Assembly: GCF_900187975.1 (NCBI RefSeq)
Contig: NZ_FZPC01000029.1
Coordinates: 16,788-80,787, forward strand
Direction: 5' to 3'
Length of the DNA: 64,000 bases
Source of the DNA: Pseudomonas delhiensis
GTDB taxonomy: Bacteria > Pseudomonadota > Gammaproteobacteria > Pseudomonadales > Pseudomonadaceae
The notes below the pieces were generated by a model. The model saw only the letters and a list, made by a program, of their open reading frames with translations, had not been told where the DNA came from and did no database searches. Positions 1 through 10,946 of this stretch are shown here, piece after piece (position 1 is the stretch's first letter; each line of letters opens with the position of its first letter). The position numbers and the translations under genes were made by a program.

Positions 1-75
1 GACTTCCTGCATGGCGCCCCGGCCCGCGAGGGGGTGGGGCAGCGGGAAAACCTAACGCTTTCCCGTGTCATCCCG

Positions 76-93
76 CGAGCCCCATCGGGCTCG
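76..93 (-). terminator. GC hairpin downstream of the secretion ATPase gene
   Basis: A perfect 7-bp stem (CGAGCCC / GGGCTCG) with a 4-nt loop lies just after the stop of the minus-strand ATPase gene. There is no T-run after it, so it may only be a transcript-stabilising or Rho-assisted end. Weak call. Confidence 0.35.
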
Positions 94-101
94 GAGATTT
101 C

Positions 102-1886
102 CTATTTCTGTTCGCTCTGCGGCGTCACCCGCAGCACTTCCTCGATGGTGGTCAGGCCCGCGGCGACCTTCTGCGCGCCGGACAGGCGCAGGCTGCGCAT
201 GCCTTCCTTGAAGGCGTGGCGGCGCAGCGGGATGAGGTCGGTGTCGGGGGTGATCTGTTCCTTCAGGCTGTCGGTCAGCAGCATGATCTCGTAGACGCCG
301 GCGCGGCCGCGGTAGCCGGTGTCGCGGCACTCCAGGCAGCCCACCGCCTGCTGCGCGCCGGTGGGCAGCGGGGCGTTCCAGGGCCGCGTCAGCTCCTGCC
401 AGTCGTTTTCCTCCAGCTCCAGCGGCGCCTTGCAGTGCGGGCACAGGGTGCGCACCAGGCGCTGGGCCATGACGCCGAGCACGGTGGCGCGGATCAGGTA
501 GTAGGGCACGCCCAGTTCCAGCAGGCGGGTGATGGCCGTGGGGGCGTCGTTGGTGTGCAGGGTGGAGAGCACCAGGTGCCCGGTCAGCGCCGCCTGGATG
601 GCCATCTCGGCGGTCTCCAGGTCGCGGATCTCGCCGACCATGATGATGTCCGGGTCCTGCCGCAGCAGGGCGCGCACGCCGCTGGCGAAGGTCAGCTCGA
701 TGTTGTGCTGCACCTGCATCTGGTTGAACGAGGGCTCGATCATCTCGATCGGGTCCTCGATGGTGCAGACGTTCACCTCGTCCGTGGCCAGCTGCTTGAG
801 CGTGGTGTAGAGGGTGGTGGTCTTGCCCGAGCCGGTGGGGCCGGTGACCAGGATGATGCCGTTGGGCTGGTTGGTCATGCTCTGCCAGCGGCGCAGGTCC
901 TCGGGGGAGAAGCCCAGCTGGTCGAAGCTCTTGAGCAGCACCTCGGGGTCGAAGATCCGCATCACCATCTTCTCGCCGAAGGCGGTGGGCAGGGTCGACA
1001 GGCGCAGCTCCACCTCGGCGCCGTCCGGGGTCTTGGTCTTCACCCGGCCGTCCTGGGGCTTGCGCTTCTCGGCGACGTTCATCCGCCCCAGCGACTTCAG
1101 GCGGCTGACCACCGCCATGGTGACCTGCGGCGGGAACTGGTAGACGTTGTGCAGCACGCCGTCGATGCGGAAGCGCACCGTGCCCTGCTCGCGCCGCGGC
1201 TCGATGTGGATGTCGCTGGCGCGCTGCTGGAAGGCGTACTGGAACAGCCAGTCGACGATGGTGACGATGTGCGCGTCGTTGGCGTCCGGCTCCTGGTCGC
1301 TGGCGCCCAGGTTGAGCAACTGCTCGAAGTTGCCCACGCCGCTGATCTTCATGTCCTGGGCGGAGGCGCCGCTGACCGACTTGGCCAGGCGGTAGAACTC
1401 GGTGGTGAAGCGCTGGATGTCCAGCGGGTTGCACACCACGCGCTTGATCGGGCGCTTGAGCACGTGGGTCAGGTTGCTTTCCCAGCTGTGCACGAAGGGC
1501 TGGGCGCTGGCGATGGTGACGCTGTCCGGAGCCACCGCCACGGCGAGGATCTTGTGGCGCTGGGCGAAGGCGTAGGACATCAGCGGGGTGACCGCGGCGA
1601 CGTCGATCTTTAGCGGGTCGATGCGCAGGTAGGGCTGGCCGGAATACTCGGCCAGCCAGTGCACCAGGGTGTCGAGGTCCAGGTGGCGGCCGGGGTGGCG
1701 CAGGTCCGGCACCTGCTGGGCGGCGAGGAATTCCAGGGGGTGCTGCTGGTTCTTCACCGCGCTGCGGCGGATCGCCAGGCACTGCTCGGCGTCGCTCTGC
1801 GCGACGCGGCCCTGGGCGACCAGCTCGTGGAGGACATCGGCCAGGTCGAGCCAGCGATCCTGGGCGGGCGAAGCGAAGACGGACAT
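102..1886 (-). CDS. GspE/PilB-type secretion ATPase
   Basis: This 594-residue protein is a hexameric cytoplasmic ATPase of the type II secretion / type IV pilus assembly family. An N-terminal MshEN-like region (about 1-170) precedes the ATPase core. Visible motifs are Walker A GPTGSGKT (349-356), the Asp-box/Walker B region DPDIIMVGEIRD (411-422), and a zinc-binding pair of CxxC motifs (Cys482/485 and Cys517/520), typical of GspE. The ATG at 1886 was chosen because GGGAGT precedes it; a more upstream ATG at 1913 lacks such a site. It stands alone without other secretion genes nearby, like PA5210 in P. aeruginosa, so its partner system is unknown. It is not one of the canonical XcpR or PilB genes by context. 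Confidence 0.9.
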   Translation of the reverse strand: MSVFASPAQDRWLDLADVLHELVAQGRVAQSDAEQCLAIRRSAVKNQQHPLEFLAAQQVPDLRHPGRHLDLDTLVHWLAEYSGQPYLRIDPLKIDVAAVTPLMSYAFAQRHKILAVAVAPDSVTIASAQPFVHSWESNLTHVLKRPIKRVVCNPLDIQRFTTEFYRLAKSVSGASAQDMKISGVGNFEQLLNLGASDQEPDANDAHIVTIVDWLFQYAFQQRASDIHIEPRREQGTVRFRIDGVLHNVYQFPPQVTMAVVSRLKSLGRMNVAEKRKPQDGRVKTKTPDGAEVELRLSTLPTAFGEKMVMRIFDPEVLLKSFDQLGFSPEDLRRWQSMTNQPNGIILVTGPTGSGKTTTLYTTLKQLATDEVNVCTIEDPIEMIEPSFNQMQVQHNIELTFASGVRALLRQDPDIIMVGEIRDLETAEMAIQAALTGHLVLSTLHTNDAPTAITRLLELGVPYYLIRATVLGVMAQRLVRTLCPHCKAPLELEENDWQELTRPWNAPLPTGAQQAVGCLECRDTGYRGRAGVYEIMLLTDSLKEQITPDTDLIPLRRHAFKEGMRSLRLSGAQKVAAGLTTIEEVLRVTPQSEQK

Positions 1887-1906
1887 TCGGACTCCCGTTG
1901 GTCGTA

Positions 1907-1960
1907 GCTGCAAGCTGCAAGCTGCAAGCGCATAGGCGCGAACTCTCGCCTGCCGCCTGC
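1907..1960. repeat. AGCTGCAAGC-type intergenic repeat
   Basis: Three consecutive AGCTGCA/GCTGCAA steps are followed by an inverted partner (CTGCAGCTT). A related sequence lies between amgR and amgS at 11688-11780. These look like one dispersed intergenic repeat class. Confidence 0.5.
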
Positions 1961-1963
1961 AGC

Positions 1964-3325
1964 TTATTTCAAAATCGCCTTCCAGGGCTTGAGGGTCAGC
2001 ACAGTATGGGCCTGGGCCGCCAGGGCATCCAGGCCCGCGCTGTCGCGCTGGTGTAGGACCAGTTCCAGCTTGGCCAGTTCACCGTACAGGCGGTCGGCCT
2101 CGGGCAGGTCGAGCACGCCGCGGGCCAGGCGCAGCCAGACCAGCAGGCGCTGCAGGCGCGGCAGCTGCTCGACCAGCAATTCCGGCTGCTGCTGGGCGCG
2201 GGCCAGGGGCAGGCCCTCGGCTTCCTCGGCGAGCAGGCGCGGCAGCCACTTGCCCAGGGCAGCGGCGCCCTGGCGGTTGCCGCGCTCGTTGCGGCCTTCC
2301 TGCCAGGCGCGGGCCAGCAGCCAGCGCGAGGCCTGCAGCGAGAACAGGCCCCAGCGGACCTGGCCGAGTTCGGCGCGGAAGGCTTCCGGCGCCTGCTGGC
2401 GCACCGCTTCGTCGGCCTCGCCCTGTTCCAGGCGCGGGCGCCAGTCGCCGATCAGCGCGTCCAGCGCGGCGCGCAGTTCGCGGCTGCTGGCGCGCGGCGC
2501 GGTCTGGCCGAGGCTGCCGAGCAGGGCGCGCAGGTCCACCAGTTGCTGCAGCCATTCCTGCAGCAGGCGCCAGTGGCCGTTGAAGCGGTATTGCTCGGCC
2601 AGGCGCTGGCTGCTGCCCAGCAGCCCCCAGGCGATGGCGGCGAAGGCGCCGTCCAGCGGGGTTTCCGCCAGCAGTTTCTGGGTGTCCGGGTGCACCGTGT
2701 AGCTGGCCGGGTCGAACAGCCGGTAGCCGCGCTCGGCCTTGCTGATGTCGCAGGGCATCAGCGGCAGGTCGGCGGCAAGCTCCGCGGCCAGTTCCAGCAA
2801 TGCCGCGGGCTCGCCCTGGCGCAGTTCCAGCTCCAGCTCGCAGATTTCCTCTTCCTGCTCCCCGGCCACCACCTTGCCCAGGTCCAGGGCGGCCTCGATC
2901 ACCACCCGGGTCTTGCCGCGGCCCCAGGCGATCTCGGCGCGCTGGCGGGTGAAGTCGGTGCTGAAGATCGGCGCCAGCTGCGCCTTGTCTAGGTCGGCCA
3001 GGGCCGCCGGCCAGCAGCTGTCGTCGAGCTTGCCCAGGTCCAGCTCGGGCTTGTCCAGGTACCAGTCCCATTCGTTGCGCTCGGACAGCCCGGCGACGCT
3101 GTGGCCGCGGCTCTTCAGCGTCTGGATGAACTGCTCGCCGTCGCGGCGCAGGCGCAGCGCGACCTTGGCCCGGGCCAGGTCGCGGCCGGGGGTATCGTAG
3201 TACTGGTTGTACAGCTCGCTCTGCTGCCAGCCGGACTTGTTGCGCTTCTTCAGCAGCGGGTGGTCGCGCAGCGCCTCGAGGGTCTCGCGGCTGGCGCGCA
3301 GCTTGATTTCGGTTTCTTTCTGCAT
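1964..3325 (-). CDS. CYTH and CHAD domain protein (inorganic triphosphatase-like)
   Basis: The 453-residue product begins with the ExExK signature of CYTH triphosphate tunnel enzymes (ETEIK, residues 4-8), which bind triphosphate and divalent metal. The N-terminal half (to about 210) is CYTH; the C-terminal half is an alpha-helical, Arg/His-rich CHAD region, which in other proteins binds polyphosphate. The likely activity is hydrolysis of inorganic triphosphate, by analogy with YgiF of E. coli, which has the same two-domain layout. The start at 3325 places the ExExK motif at the extreme N terminus, as in the family; the upstream extension reads like untranslated DNA. The gene lies 77 bp upstream of the secretion ATPase on the same strand and diverges from argE. 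Confidence 0.88.
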   Translation of the reverse strand: MQKETEIKLRASRETLEALRDHPLLKKRNKSGWQQSELYNQYYDTPGRDLARAKVALRLRRDGEQFIQTLKSRGHSVAGLSERNEWDWYLDKPELDLGKLDDSCWPAALADLDKAQLAPIFSTDFTRQRAEIAWGRGKTRVVIEAALDLGKVVAGEQEEEICELELELRQGEPAALLELAAELAADLPLMPCDISKAERGYRLFDPASYTVHPDTQKLLAETPLDGAFAAIAWGLLGSSQRLAEQYRFNGHWRLLQEWLQQLVDLRALLGSLGQTAPRASSRELRAALDALIGDWRPRLEQGEADEAVRQQAPEAFRAELGQVRWGLFSLQASRWLLARAWQEGRNERGNRQGAAALGKWLPRLLAEEAEGLPLARAQQQPELLVEQLPRLQRLLVWLRLARGVLDLPEADRLYGELAKLELVLHQRDSAGLDALAAQAHTVLTLKPWKAILK

Positions 3326-3522
3326 GGCGGAGTCCGGGTCGGGAGCGCGCTGCGCTCCGGGAGGAAAAGGGTGGACGGGCGCGCCGGAGCGGGCGCCGGA
3401 GCGTTCGTCGAAGCCCGTTAGTGTACAGGACAGCACCGCGTCGGCGCTGTTCCGGCGAAGGTTGGCGGTTCAACTGGCGGCCATCCTGGGCCATGATGGG
3501 CACAATGCTTCCGGAGACGCCC

Positions 3523-4662
3523 ATGCCCTTGCCGAGCCTGAAAGACCGTTTCGCCCAGTTGCTCGCCCTGCCGTCGGTGAGCTGTACCCAGGCCGCCCTG
3601 GACCAGTCCAACCGCCCGGTGGTGGAGCTGCTGGCCACCTGGCTGGGCGACCTCGGCTTCGCCTGCGAACTGCAGGAGATCGCCCCGGGCAAGTTCAACC
3701 TGCTGGCGAGCCTGGGCAGCGGCCCCGGCGGCCTGGTGCTGGCCGGGCACACCGACACCGTGCCCTACGACGCGTCGCTGTGGAAAAGCGACCCGCTGCG
3801 CCTGGACGAGCGCGACGGCCGCTGGTACGGCCTGGGCAGCTGCGACATGAAGGGCTTCTTCGCCATCGCCATCGAGGCGCTGCTGCCGCTGCTGGAGAAG
3901 CCCCTGCGCCAGCCGTTGCTGATCCTCGCCACCTGCGACGAGGAAAGCTCCATGGCCGGCGCCCGCGCCCTGGCCGAGGCCGGCCGGCCGCTGGGGCGCG
4001 CCGCGGTGATCGGCGAGCCCACCGGGCTGCGGCCGATCCGCCTGCACAAGGGGGTGATGATGGAGCGCATCGACATCCTCGGGCAGAGCGGCCATTCCTC
4101 CGACCCCAGCCTCGGCCATAGCGCCCTGGAGGCCATGCACGCGGCCATCGGCGAGCTGCTGGCGCTGCGCGCGCAGTGGCAGAAGGAGTTCAACAACCCG
4201 CAGTTCGGCGTACCCCAGCCGACGCTGAACCTGGGCTGCATCCACGGCGGCGACAACCCCAACCGCATCTGCGGCCAGTGCGCCCTGGAGTTCGACCTGC
4301 GACCGCTGCCGGGCATGGACCCGCAGGCCCTGCGCCGGGCCATCGGCGAGCGCCTGCAGCCGGTGGCCGAGCGCTTTGCGGTGCGCCTGGACTACCAGCC
4401 GCTGTTCCCCGCCGTGCCGCCCTTCGAGCAGGCCGCGGACAGCGAGCTGGTGCGCCTGGCCGAGCGCCTGAGCGGGCATTCGGCGGAAGCGGTAGCCTTT
4501 GGCACCGAAGCACCGTATCTTCAGCAGCTCGGTTGCGAGACCCTGGTCCTGGGCCCCGGCGACATCGCCTGCGCCCACCAGCCGGACGAACACCTGGAAC
4601 TCGCTCGCATCCCGCCGACCGTGGAACTGCTGCGCGGCTTGATCCAGCATTACTGCCTGTAA
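3523..4662 (+). CDS. argE: Acetylornithine deacetylase
   Basis: ArgE removes the acetyl group from N2-acetylornithine in arginine biosynthesis, giving ornithine and acetate. The 379-residue protein is an M20-family metallopeptidase: metal-ligand regions are visible as AGHTDTVPYD, GSCDMKGFFA, CDEESSMAGA and IGEPTGL, with a lid/dimerisation domain between about 180 and 290. The start MPLPSL at 3523 follows CCGGAG and agrees with the usual Pseudomonas N terminus; upstream ATGs at 3495, 3498 and 3505 are in frame but would add an unusual extension. It is followed by argA on the same strand, pairing the first step of the pathway with a deacetylation step. Pseudomonads also recycle acetyl groups through ArgJ, so ArgE may be auxiliary. 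Confidence 0.92.
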   Translation: MPLPSLKDRFAQLLALPSVSCTQAALDQSNRPVVELLATWLGDLGFACELQEIAPGKFNLLASLGSGPGGLVLAGHTDTVPYDASLWKSDPLRLDERDGRWYGLGSCDMKGFFAIAIEALLPLLEKPLRQPLLILATCDEESSMAGARALAEAGRPLGRAAVIGEPTGLRPIRLHKGVMMERIDILGQSGHSSDPSLGHSALEAMHAAIGELLALRAQWQKEFNNPQFGVPQPTLNLGCIHGGDNPNRICGQCALEFDLRPLPGMDPQALRRAIGERLQPVAERFAVRLDYQPLFPAVPPFEQAADSELVRLAERLSGHSAEAVAFGTEAPYLQQLGCETLVLGPGDIACAHQPDEHLELARIPPTVELLRGLIQHYCL

Positions 4663-4688
4663 CCGCCCTGAAGAGGAGAACCCCGTCG

Positions 4689-4709
4689 ATGTGCATGCGA
4701 CGACGATAA
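4689..4709 (+). CDS. Candidate leader peptide MCMRRR upstream of argA
   Basis: A six-codon frame reads Met-Cys-Met-Arg-Arg-Arg-stop. It has a good ribosome binding site, AGGAG at 4674-4678, ten bases before its ATG, better than the one of argA itself. All three arginine codons are CGA, a rare and slowly decoded codon in Pseudomonas. The frame ends 73 bp before argA, whose product catalyses the first committed step of arginine synthesis. This arrangement is what an arginine- or translation-responsive leader peptide would look like. No T-rich terminator follows, so any mechanism would be Rho-dependent or act on argA translation. The function is inferred only from sequence and position. Confidence 0.5.
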   Translation: MCMRRR

Positions 4710-4782
4710 CCGCCGCTCCCGCCGCTTGCCGGCCAACCGCACTCGACAACCCTTCATCGCCCGCTCACAGGCCACCTGGACA

Positions 4783-6081
4783 ATGCAAGACTACGTCACC
4801 TGGTTACGTCACGCTTCTCCCTACATCAACGCCCACCGGGACTGCACCTTCGTGGTCATGCTGCCCGGCGAGGGCGTGGAAGACCCGAACTTCGGCAACA
4901 TCGTCCACGACCTGGTGCTGCTGCACAGCCTGGGCGTGCGCCTGGTGCTGGTGCACGGCTCGCGCCCGCAGATCGAGGCGCGCCTGGCCGCGCGCGGGCT
5001 GGCGCCGCGTTTCCACCGCGACCTGCGGGTGACCGACGCGCCCACCCTGGAATGCGTGATCGACGCCGTGGGCAGCCTGCGCATCGCCATCGAGGCGCGG
5101 CTGTCCATGGACATGGCCGCCTCGCCCATGCAGGGCGCGCGCCTGCGCGTGGCCGCGGGCAACCTGGTCACGGCGCGGCCGATCGGCGTGGTCGAGGGCA
5201 TCGACTACCACCACACCGGCGAGGTGCGGCGCATCGACCGCAAGGGCATCGGCCGCCTGCTCGACGAGCGCTCCATCGTGCTGCTCTCGCCCCTGGGCTA
5301 TTCGCCCACCGGGGAAATCTTCAACCTCGCCTGCGAGGACGTGGCCATGCGCGCGGCCATCGAGCTGGACGCCGACAAGCTGATCCTGTTCGGCGGCGAG
5401 CGCGGCCTGCTCGACGAGGACGGCAAGCTGGTCCGTGAGCTGCGCCCGCAACAGGTGCCGGCGCACCTGCAGCGCCTGGGCAACAGCTACCAGGCGGAAC
5501 TGCTCGACGCCGCCGCCCAGGCCTGCCGCGCCGGGGTGCGGCGCAGCCACATCGTCAGTTTCACCGAGGACGGCGCGCTGCTCAGCGAGCTGTTCACCCG
5601 CGCCGGCAACGGCACCCTGGTGGCCCAGGAGCAGTTCGAGCAGCTGCGCGAGGCGGGCATCGAGGACGTCGGCGGCCTGCTGGAGCTGATCCGCCCGCTG
5701 GAAGAGCAGGGCATCCTGGTGCGCCGTTCGCGCGAGGTGCTGGAGCGCGAGATCGAGCAGTTCAGCATCGTCGAGCGCGAGGGCCTGATCATCGCCTGCG
5801 CGGCGCTGTACCCCATCGCCGATTCCGACGCGGCCGAGCTGGCGTGCCTGGCGGTCAACCCGGAATACCGCCACGGCGGGCGCGGCGACCAGTTGCTGGA
5901 GCGCATCGAGAAGCGCGCCCGGGCCCTGGGCGTGAAGACCCTCTACGTGCTCACCACCCGCACCGCCCACTGGTTCCGCGAGCGCGGCTTCCAGCCCAGC
6001 AGCGTCGACCGCCTGCCGGCGGCGCGGGCCTCGCTGTACAACTACCAGCGCAATTCGCAGGTGTTCGAGAAGAGCCTTTGA
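4783..6081 (+). CDS. argA: N-acetylglutamate synthase
   Basis: ArgA acetylates glutamate with acetyl-CoA, starting arginine biosynthesis, and is normally feedback-inhibited by arginine. The 432-residue protein has an N-terminal amino-acid-kinase domain (about 1-280, with VVMLPGEGV and VLVHGSRPQ) and a C-terminal GNAT acetyltransferase domain (about 290-430, with the acyl-CoA loop region YRHGGRGDQLL). The start MQDYVTWLRHASPYIN at 4783 gives the usual pseudomonad length; its ribosome binding site is weak (CTGGA). The gene follows argE by 120 bp. That gap contains the MCMRRR mini-frame, so expression may be coupled to its translation. Confidence 0.93.
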   Translation: MQDYVTWLRHASPYINAHRDCTFVVMLPGEGVEDPNFGNIVHDLVLLHSLGVRLVLVHGSRPQIEARLAARGLAPRFHRDLRVTDAPTLECVIDAVGSLRIAIEARLSMDMAASPMQGARLRVAAGNLVTARPIGVVEGIDYHHTGEVRRIDRKGIGRLLDERSIVLLSPLGYSPTGEIFNLACEDVAMRAAIELDADKLILFGGERGLLDEDGKLVRELRPQQVPAHLQRLGNSYQAELLDAAAQACRAGVRRSHIVSFTEDGALLSELFTRAGNGTLVAQEQFEQLREAGIEDVGGLLELIRPLEEQGILVRRSREVLEREIEQFSIVEREGLIIACAALYPIADSDAAELACLAVNPEYRHGGRGDQLLERIEKRARALGVKTLYVLTTRTAHWFRERGFQPSSVDRLPAARASLYNYQRNSQVFEKSL

Positions 6082-6095
6082 TTCGGCGCAATTCC

Positions 6096-6225
6096 GTAGG
6101 GCGAATAACCGTTCGCGGTTATCCGCCGATGCGCCGAGGCCACAGCCAGCGACCAGGTCAACCCTGGAGCCGTCGGGGGTCAAGGCCAAACGGCGCATAA
6201 CGCCTTAGGCGTTATGCGCCCTACG
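6096..6225. repeat. REP-like palindromes, GGCGGATAAC class
   Basis: Two palindromic elements sit between the convergent argA and gshA genes: GTAGGGCGAATAACC...GGTTATCCGCC and GGCGCATAACGCC...GGCGTTATGCGCC with a flanking CCCTAC. The same class recurs at 13.2, 32.3-32.9, 42.5-42.6 and 63.6 kb. They may also act as a bidirectional terminator here. Confidence 0.75.
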
Positions 6226-6229
6226 GGGC

Positions 6230-7813
6230 TTAAACGCCGATCACCCCGAGGATGCTCGCCTGGTAGGCCGCCACGAAGGTGTCGAAATCCCCTTCCGGCT
6301 GGCGTTCCAGTTCTTCCTGTTCGGCCAGCGAGGTCCTGGCCATGGCCTCGAAGGCTTCCTGCTCCGCCGCCGGCAGCGGCCGGGCGAGGGTTTCGGCGTG
6401 TTCGCGGCTCTTGCGCAGGGCGAAGGCGGTGAAGCTCTCGCCGCGCTCGCGCATTTCCGCCAGGACCTGGGCGGATGGCGTGCGCTCCGGATCGGCGACC
6501 TTCTCGCGCTGCTGCATCAGGCTCCGGGCATGGGCGTCGCCGCCGCCGGCGCGGTCGAGCAGCTCGGCGATGGGCGCGATGCGCTCCAGCAGCTCGCTGG
6601 CCCAGGCCTGCAGCGGCACGGCCTGCCCGCCGCGCTGCAGGTGCAGGCCCGGGCGGCGGCCTTCCTTGACCACCTTGAGGAAGTTGCTGGTGGCAGCGCC
6701 GCACTCGCCGTCGGCCAGCAGCGGGCTGTCCTGCAGCGCGCAGTAGAGCAGGAAGGCGTCGAGGAAGCGGCCCTCGGCGGCGTCGATGCCCAGCGGCAGG
6801 AAGGGGTTGATGTCCAGGCAGCGCGCCTCGACGTACTGCACGCCGCGGGACTCCAGGGCCTGGATCGGCCGTTCGCCGCTGTAGGTCACGCGTTTCGGGC
6901 GGATGCTGGAGTAGTACTCGTTCTCGATCTGCAGGATGTTGGTGTTCAGCTGCACCCACTCGCCGTCCTGCTTGGTGCCGATCTTCTGGTAGGGCGCGTA
7001 GGGCGTGCCCACCGCGCTGCGCAGGCTCTCGACGTAGCTGTCGAGGTCGTTGTAGCAGGGCGTCAGGCCGGCCTGGGCGTTGTTCTGGTAGCCCAGGTCG
7101 CTCATCCGCAGGCTGGTGGCCCAGGGCAGGTACAGGGTGTGCTCGTCGAACGGCTGCAACTGGTGCGGGCGGCCGCGCAGGAAGCCGGCGTCCAGCGCCG
7201 GCGAGGCGCCGAACAGGTACATCAGCAGCCAGCTGTAGCGGCGGAAGTTGCGGATCAGGGCGATGTAGTGCGCCGACTGGAAGTCGCGCAGCGCCATGCC
7301 GCCGTCCTCGTGGCGCTGCAGCAGCTGCCAGAGGCCCTCGGGCAGGGAGAAGTTGTAGTGGATGCCGGCGATGCACTGCATGGTCTTGCCGTAGCGCAGC
7401 GCCAGGCCCTTGCGGTAGACGTACTTGAGGCGGCCGATGTTGGAGCTGCCGTAGCGCGCGATCGGGATGCTCTCCTCGTCGGGCAGCTCGCAGGGCATCG
7501 ACGGGCTCCACAGCAGCTCGCCGCCAAGGCGCTGGCTGGCGAAGCGGTGGATGCTCTCCAGGGACGCCAGGGTCTGCTCGACGCCGGTGCTGGTGGGGGT
7601 GATGAACTCCAGCAGCGCCTCGGAATAGTCGGTGGTGATCTGCGGGTTGGTCAGGGCCGAGCCCAGGGCGCGCGGGTGCGGGGTCAGGGCCAGCCGGCCG
7701 TCGGCGTCGACCCGCAGGCACTCGCGCTCGATGCCGTGCAGACACTGGCTGAGCAGGGGCAGGTTGGCAGCGTCGCCGAGCAGCGCCAGGCGGCGGGAGA
7801 GTAGGTCGCTCAA
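6230..7813 (-). CDS. gshA: Glutamate-cysteine ligase
   Basis: GshA joins glutamate and cysteine, the first and rate-limiting step of glutathione synthesis. The protein shows the class I GCS signatures HGIERECLR near the N terminus, [11 protein letters not shown], and the conserved [15 protein letters not shown] segment. With the TTG at 7813 the product is 527 residues, the length I recall for Pseudomonas GshA, and an AAGGA sits eight bases upstream. A GTG at 7828 would add five residues (MKDIK) but has a poorer ribosome binding site, so TTG is preferred. The gene is monocistronic, convergent with argA across REP elements, and followed upstream by the thioesterase-tex pair on the same strand. 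Confidence 0.92.
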   Translation of the reverse strand: MSDLLSRRLALLGDAANLPLLSQCLHGIERECLRVDADGRLALTPHPRALGSALTNPQITTDYSEALLEFITPTSTGVEQTLASLESIHRFASQRLGGELLWSPSMPCELPDEESIPIARYGSSNIGRLKYVYRKGLALRYGKTMQCIAGIHYNFSLPEGLWQLLQRHEDGGMALRDFQSAHYIALIRNFRRYSWLLMYLFGASPALDAGFLRGRPHQLQPFDEHTLYLPWATSLRMSDLGYQNNAQAGLTPCYNDLDSYVESLRSAVGTPYAPYQKIGTKQDGEWVQLNTNILQIENEYYSSIRPKRVTYSGERPIQALESRGVQYVEARCLDINPFLPLGIDAAEGRFLDAFLLYCALQDSPLLADGECGAATSNFLKVVKEGRRPGLHLQRGGQAVPLQAWASELLERIAPIAELLDRAGGGDAHARSLMQQREKVADPERTPSAQVLAEMRERGESFTAFALRKSREHAETLARPLPAAEQEAFEAMARTSLAEQEELERQPEGDFDTFVAAYQASILGVIGV

Positions 7814-7976
7814 TTTGATGTCCTTCACGCGGCAGTCGCCCCACTATGGGGGTGGACCGGGCGGTCTACAAGGGGGAGGGCGGCCGGCGTTGTCGCCTGG
7901 CGGGCTGCGACCGGCCGGAGCCCGCGCGCGGCGCGGGTTCCGGTGGTCAGGATAGTGCAGGAAAGGGGGCCCGGGC

Positions 7977-8366
7977 TTACAGCTGGGCGAAGGTGCCTTG
8001 TCCCTTGGCGACCAGCTTGTCGCCCTGGAGCACGTCGGCCTCCACCACCAGCGAGCGGCGCCCGGCGTGCAGGACCCTGGCCACGCAGCGCACCTCGCCT
8101 TCGGCGACGGCGCGTATGTAGTTGATCTTGCATTCCAGGGTGACGCTCTGGCGGTCGAAGCCATGGGCGCTGGAGCAGGCCAGGCCCATGGTCACGTCCA
8201 TCAGCGAGAAGATCGCCCCGCCGTGCATCACGTTGCCGCGGTTGCGCAGGTGCTCGGCCATCTTCAGGCTCACTTCGGCCTCGCCGTCGCCCAGGCGCAC
8301 CGGCTCCAGGCCGATGTTCTCGCTGAAGGCGCTGATCATCCGGTCGCGGCCGGGCATCTCGCTCAT
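7977..8366 (-). CDS. PaaI-type hotdog thioesterase
   Basis: This 129-residue protein has the single hotdog fold of PaaI/YbgC-like acyl-CoA thioesterases. The motif RGNVMHGGAIFSLMD (about residues 42-56) is the family active-site segment, with HGG and the following Asp as key residues. It probably hydrolyses an acyl- or aryl-CoA in the cytoplasm; the substrate cannot be told. The ATG is preceded by AAGGAAAG. It lies nine bases after tex on the same strand, so the two are likely co-transcribed, as in P. aeruginosa (PA5202-PA5201). Confidence 0.85.
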   Translation of the reverse strand: MSEMPGRDRMISAFSENIGLEPVRLGDGEAEVSLKMAEHLRNRGNVMHGGAIFSLMDVTMGLACSSAHGFDRQSVTLECKINYIRAVAEGEVRCVARVLHAGRRSLVVEADVLQGDKLVAKGQGTFAQL

Positions 8367-8375
8367 GGGCTTTCC

Positions 8376-10712
<2,337 letters not shown>

Positions 10713-10822
10713 GAATCCACCTGGTGAAACCAACGAGAATACGGGGTGTGGCGCTAGCGCCGGCCGGCTCGCTCGGGCGTCCGGCAGGCGTCTATGACAA
10801 CGCCCCGCCGCAAAAGCGCCGC

Positions 10823-10828
10823 ATTATA
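10823..10828 (-). promoter_or_regulatory. Possible -10 box for tex
   Basis: The minus strand reads TATAAT here, a perfect -10 consensus, about 110 bp upstream of the tex start. No convincing -35 box lies 17 bp away. Weak promoter call based on one hexamer. Confidence 0.35.
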
Positions 10829-10946
10829 CCCAGGCTAAATTGAGCGGGAGGGCGGTCGGTCGGGGAAAAATCTGCTAACAATGGACAATCCGTGGCCAAC
10901 CGAGGCTGGGCGATAATTGCCGGCCTGACCCGAACCTGGAGTTTCT

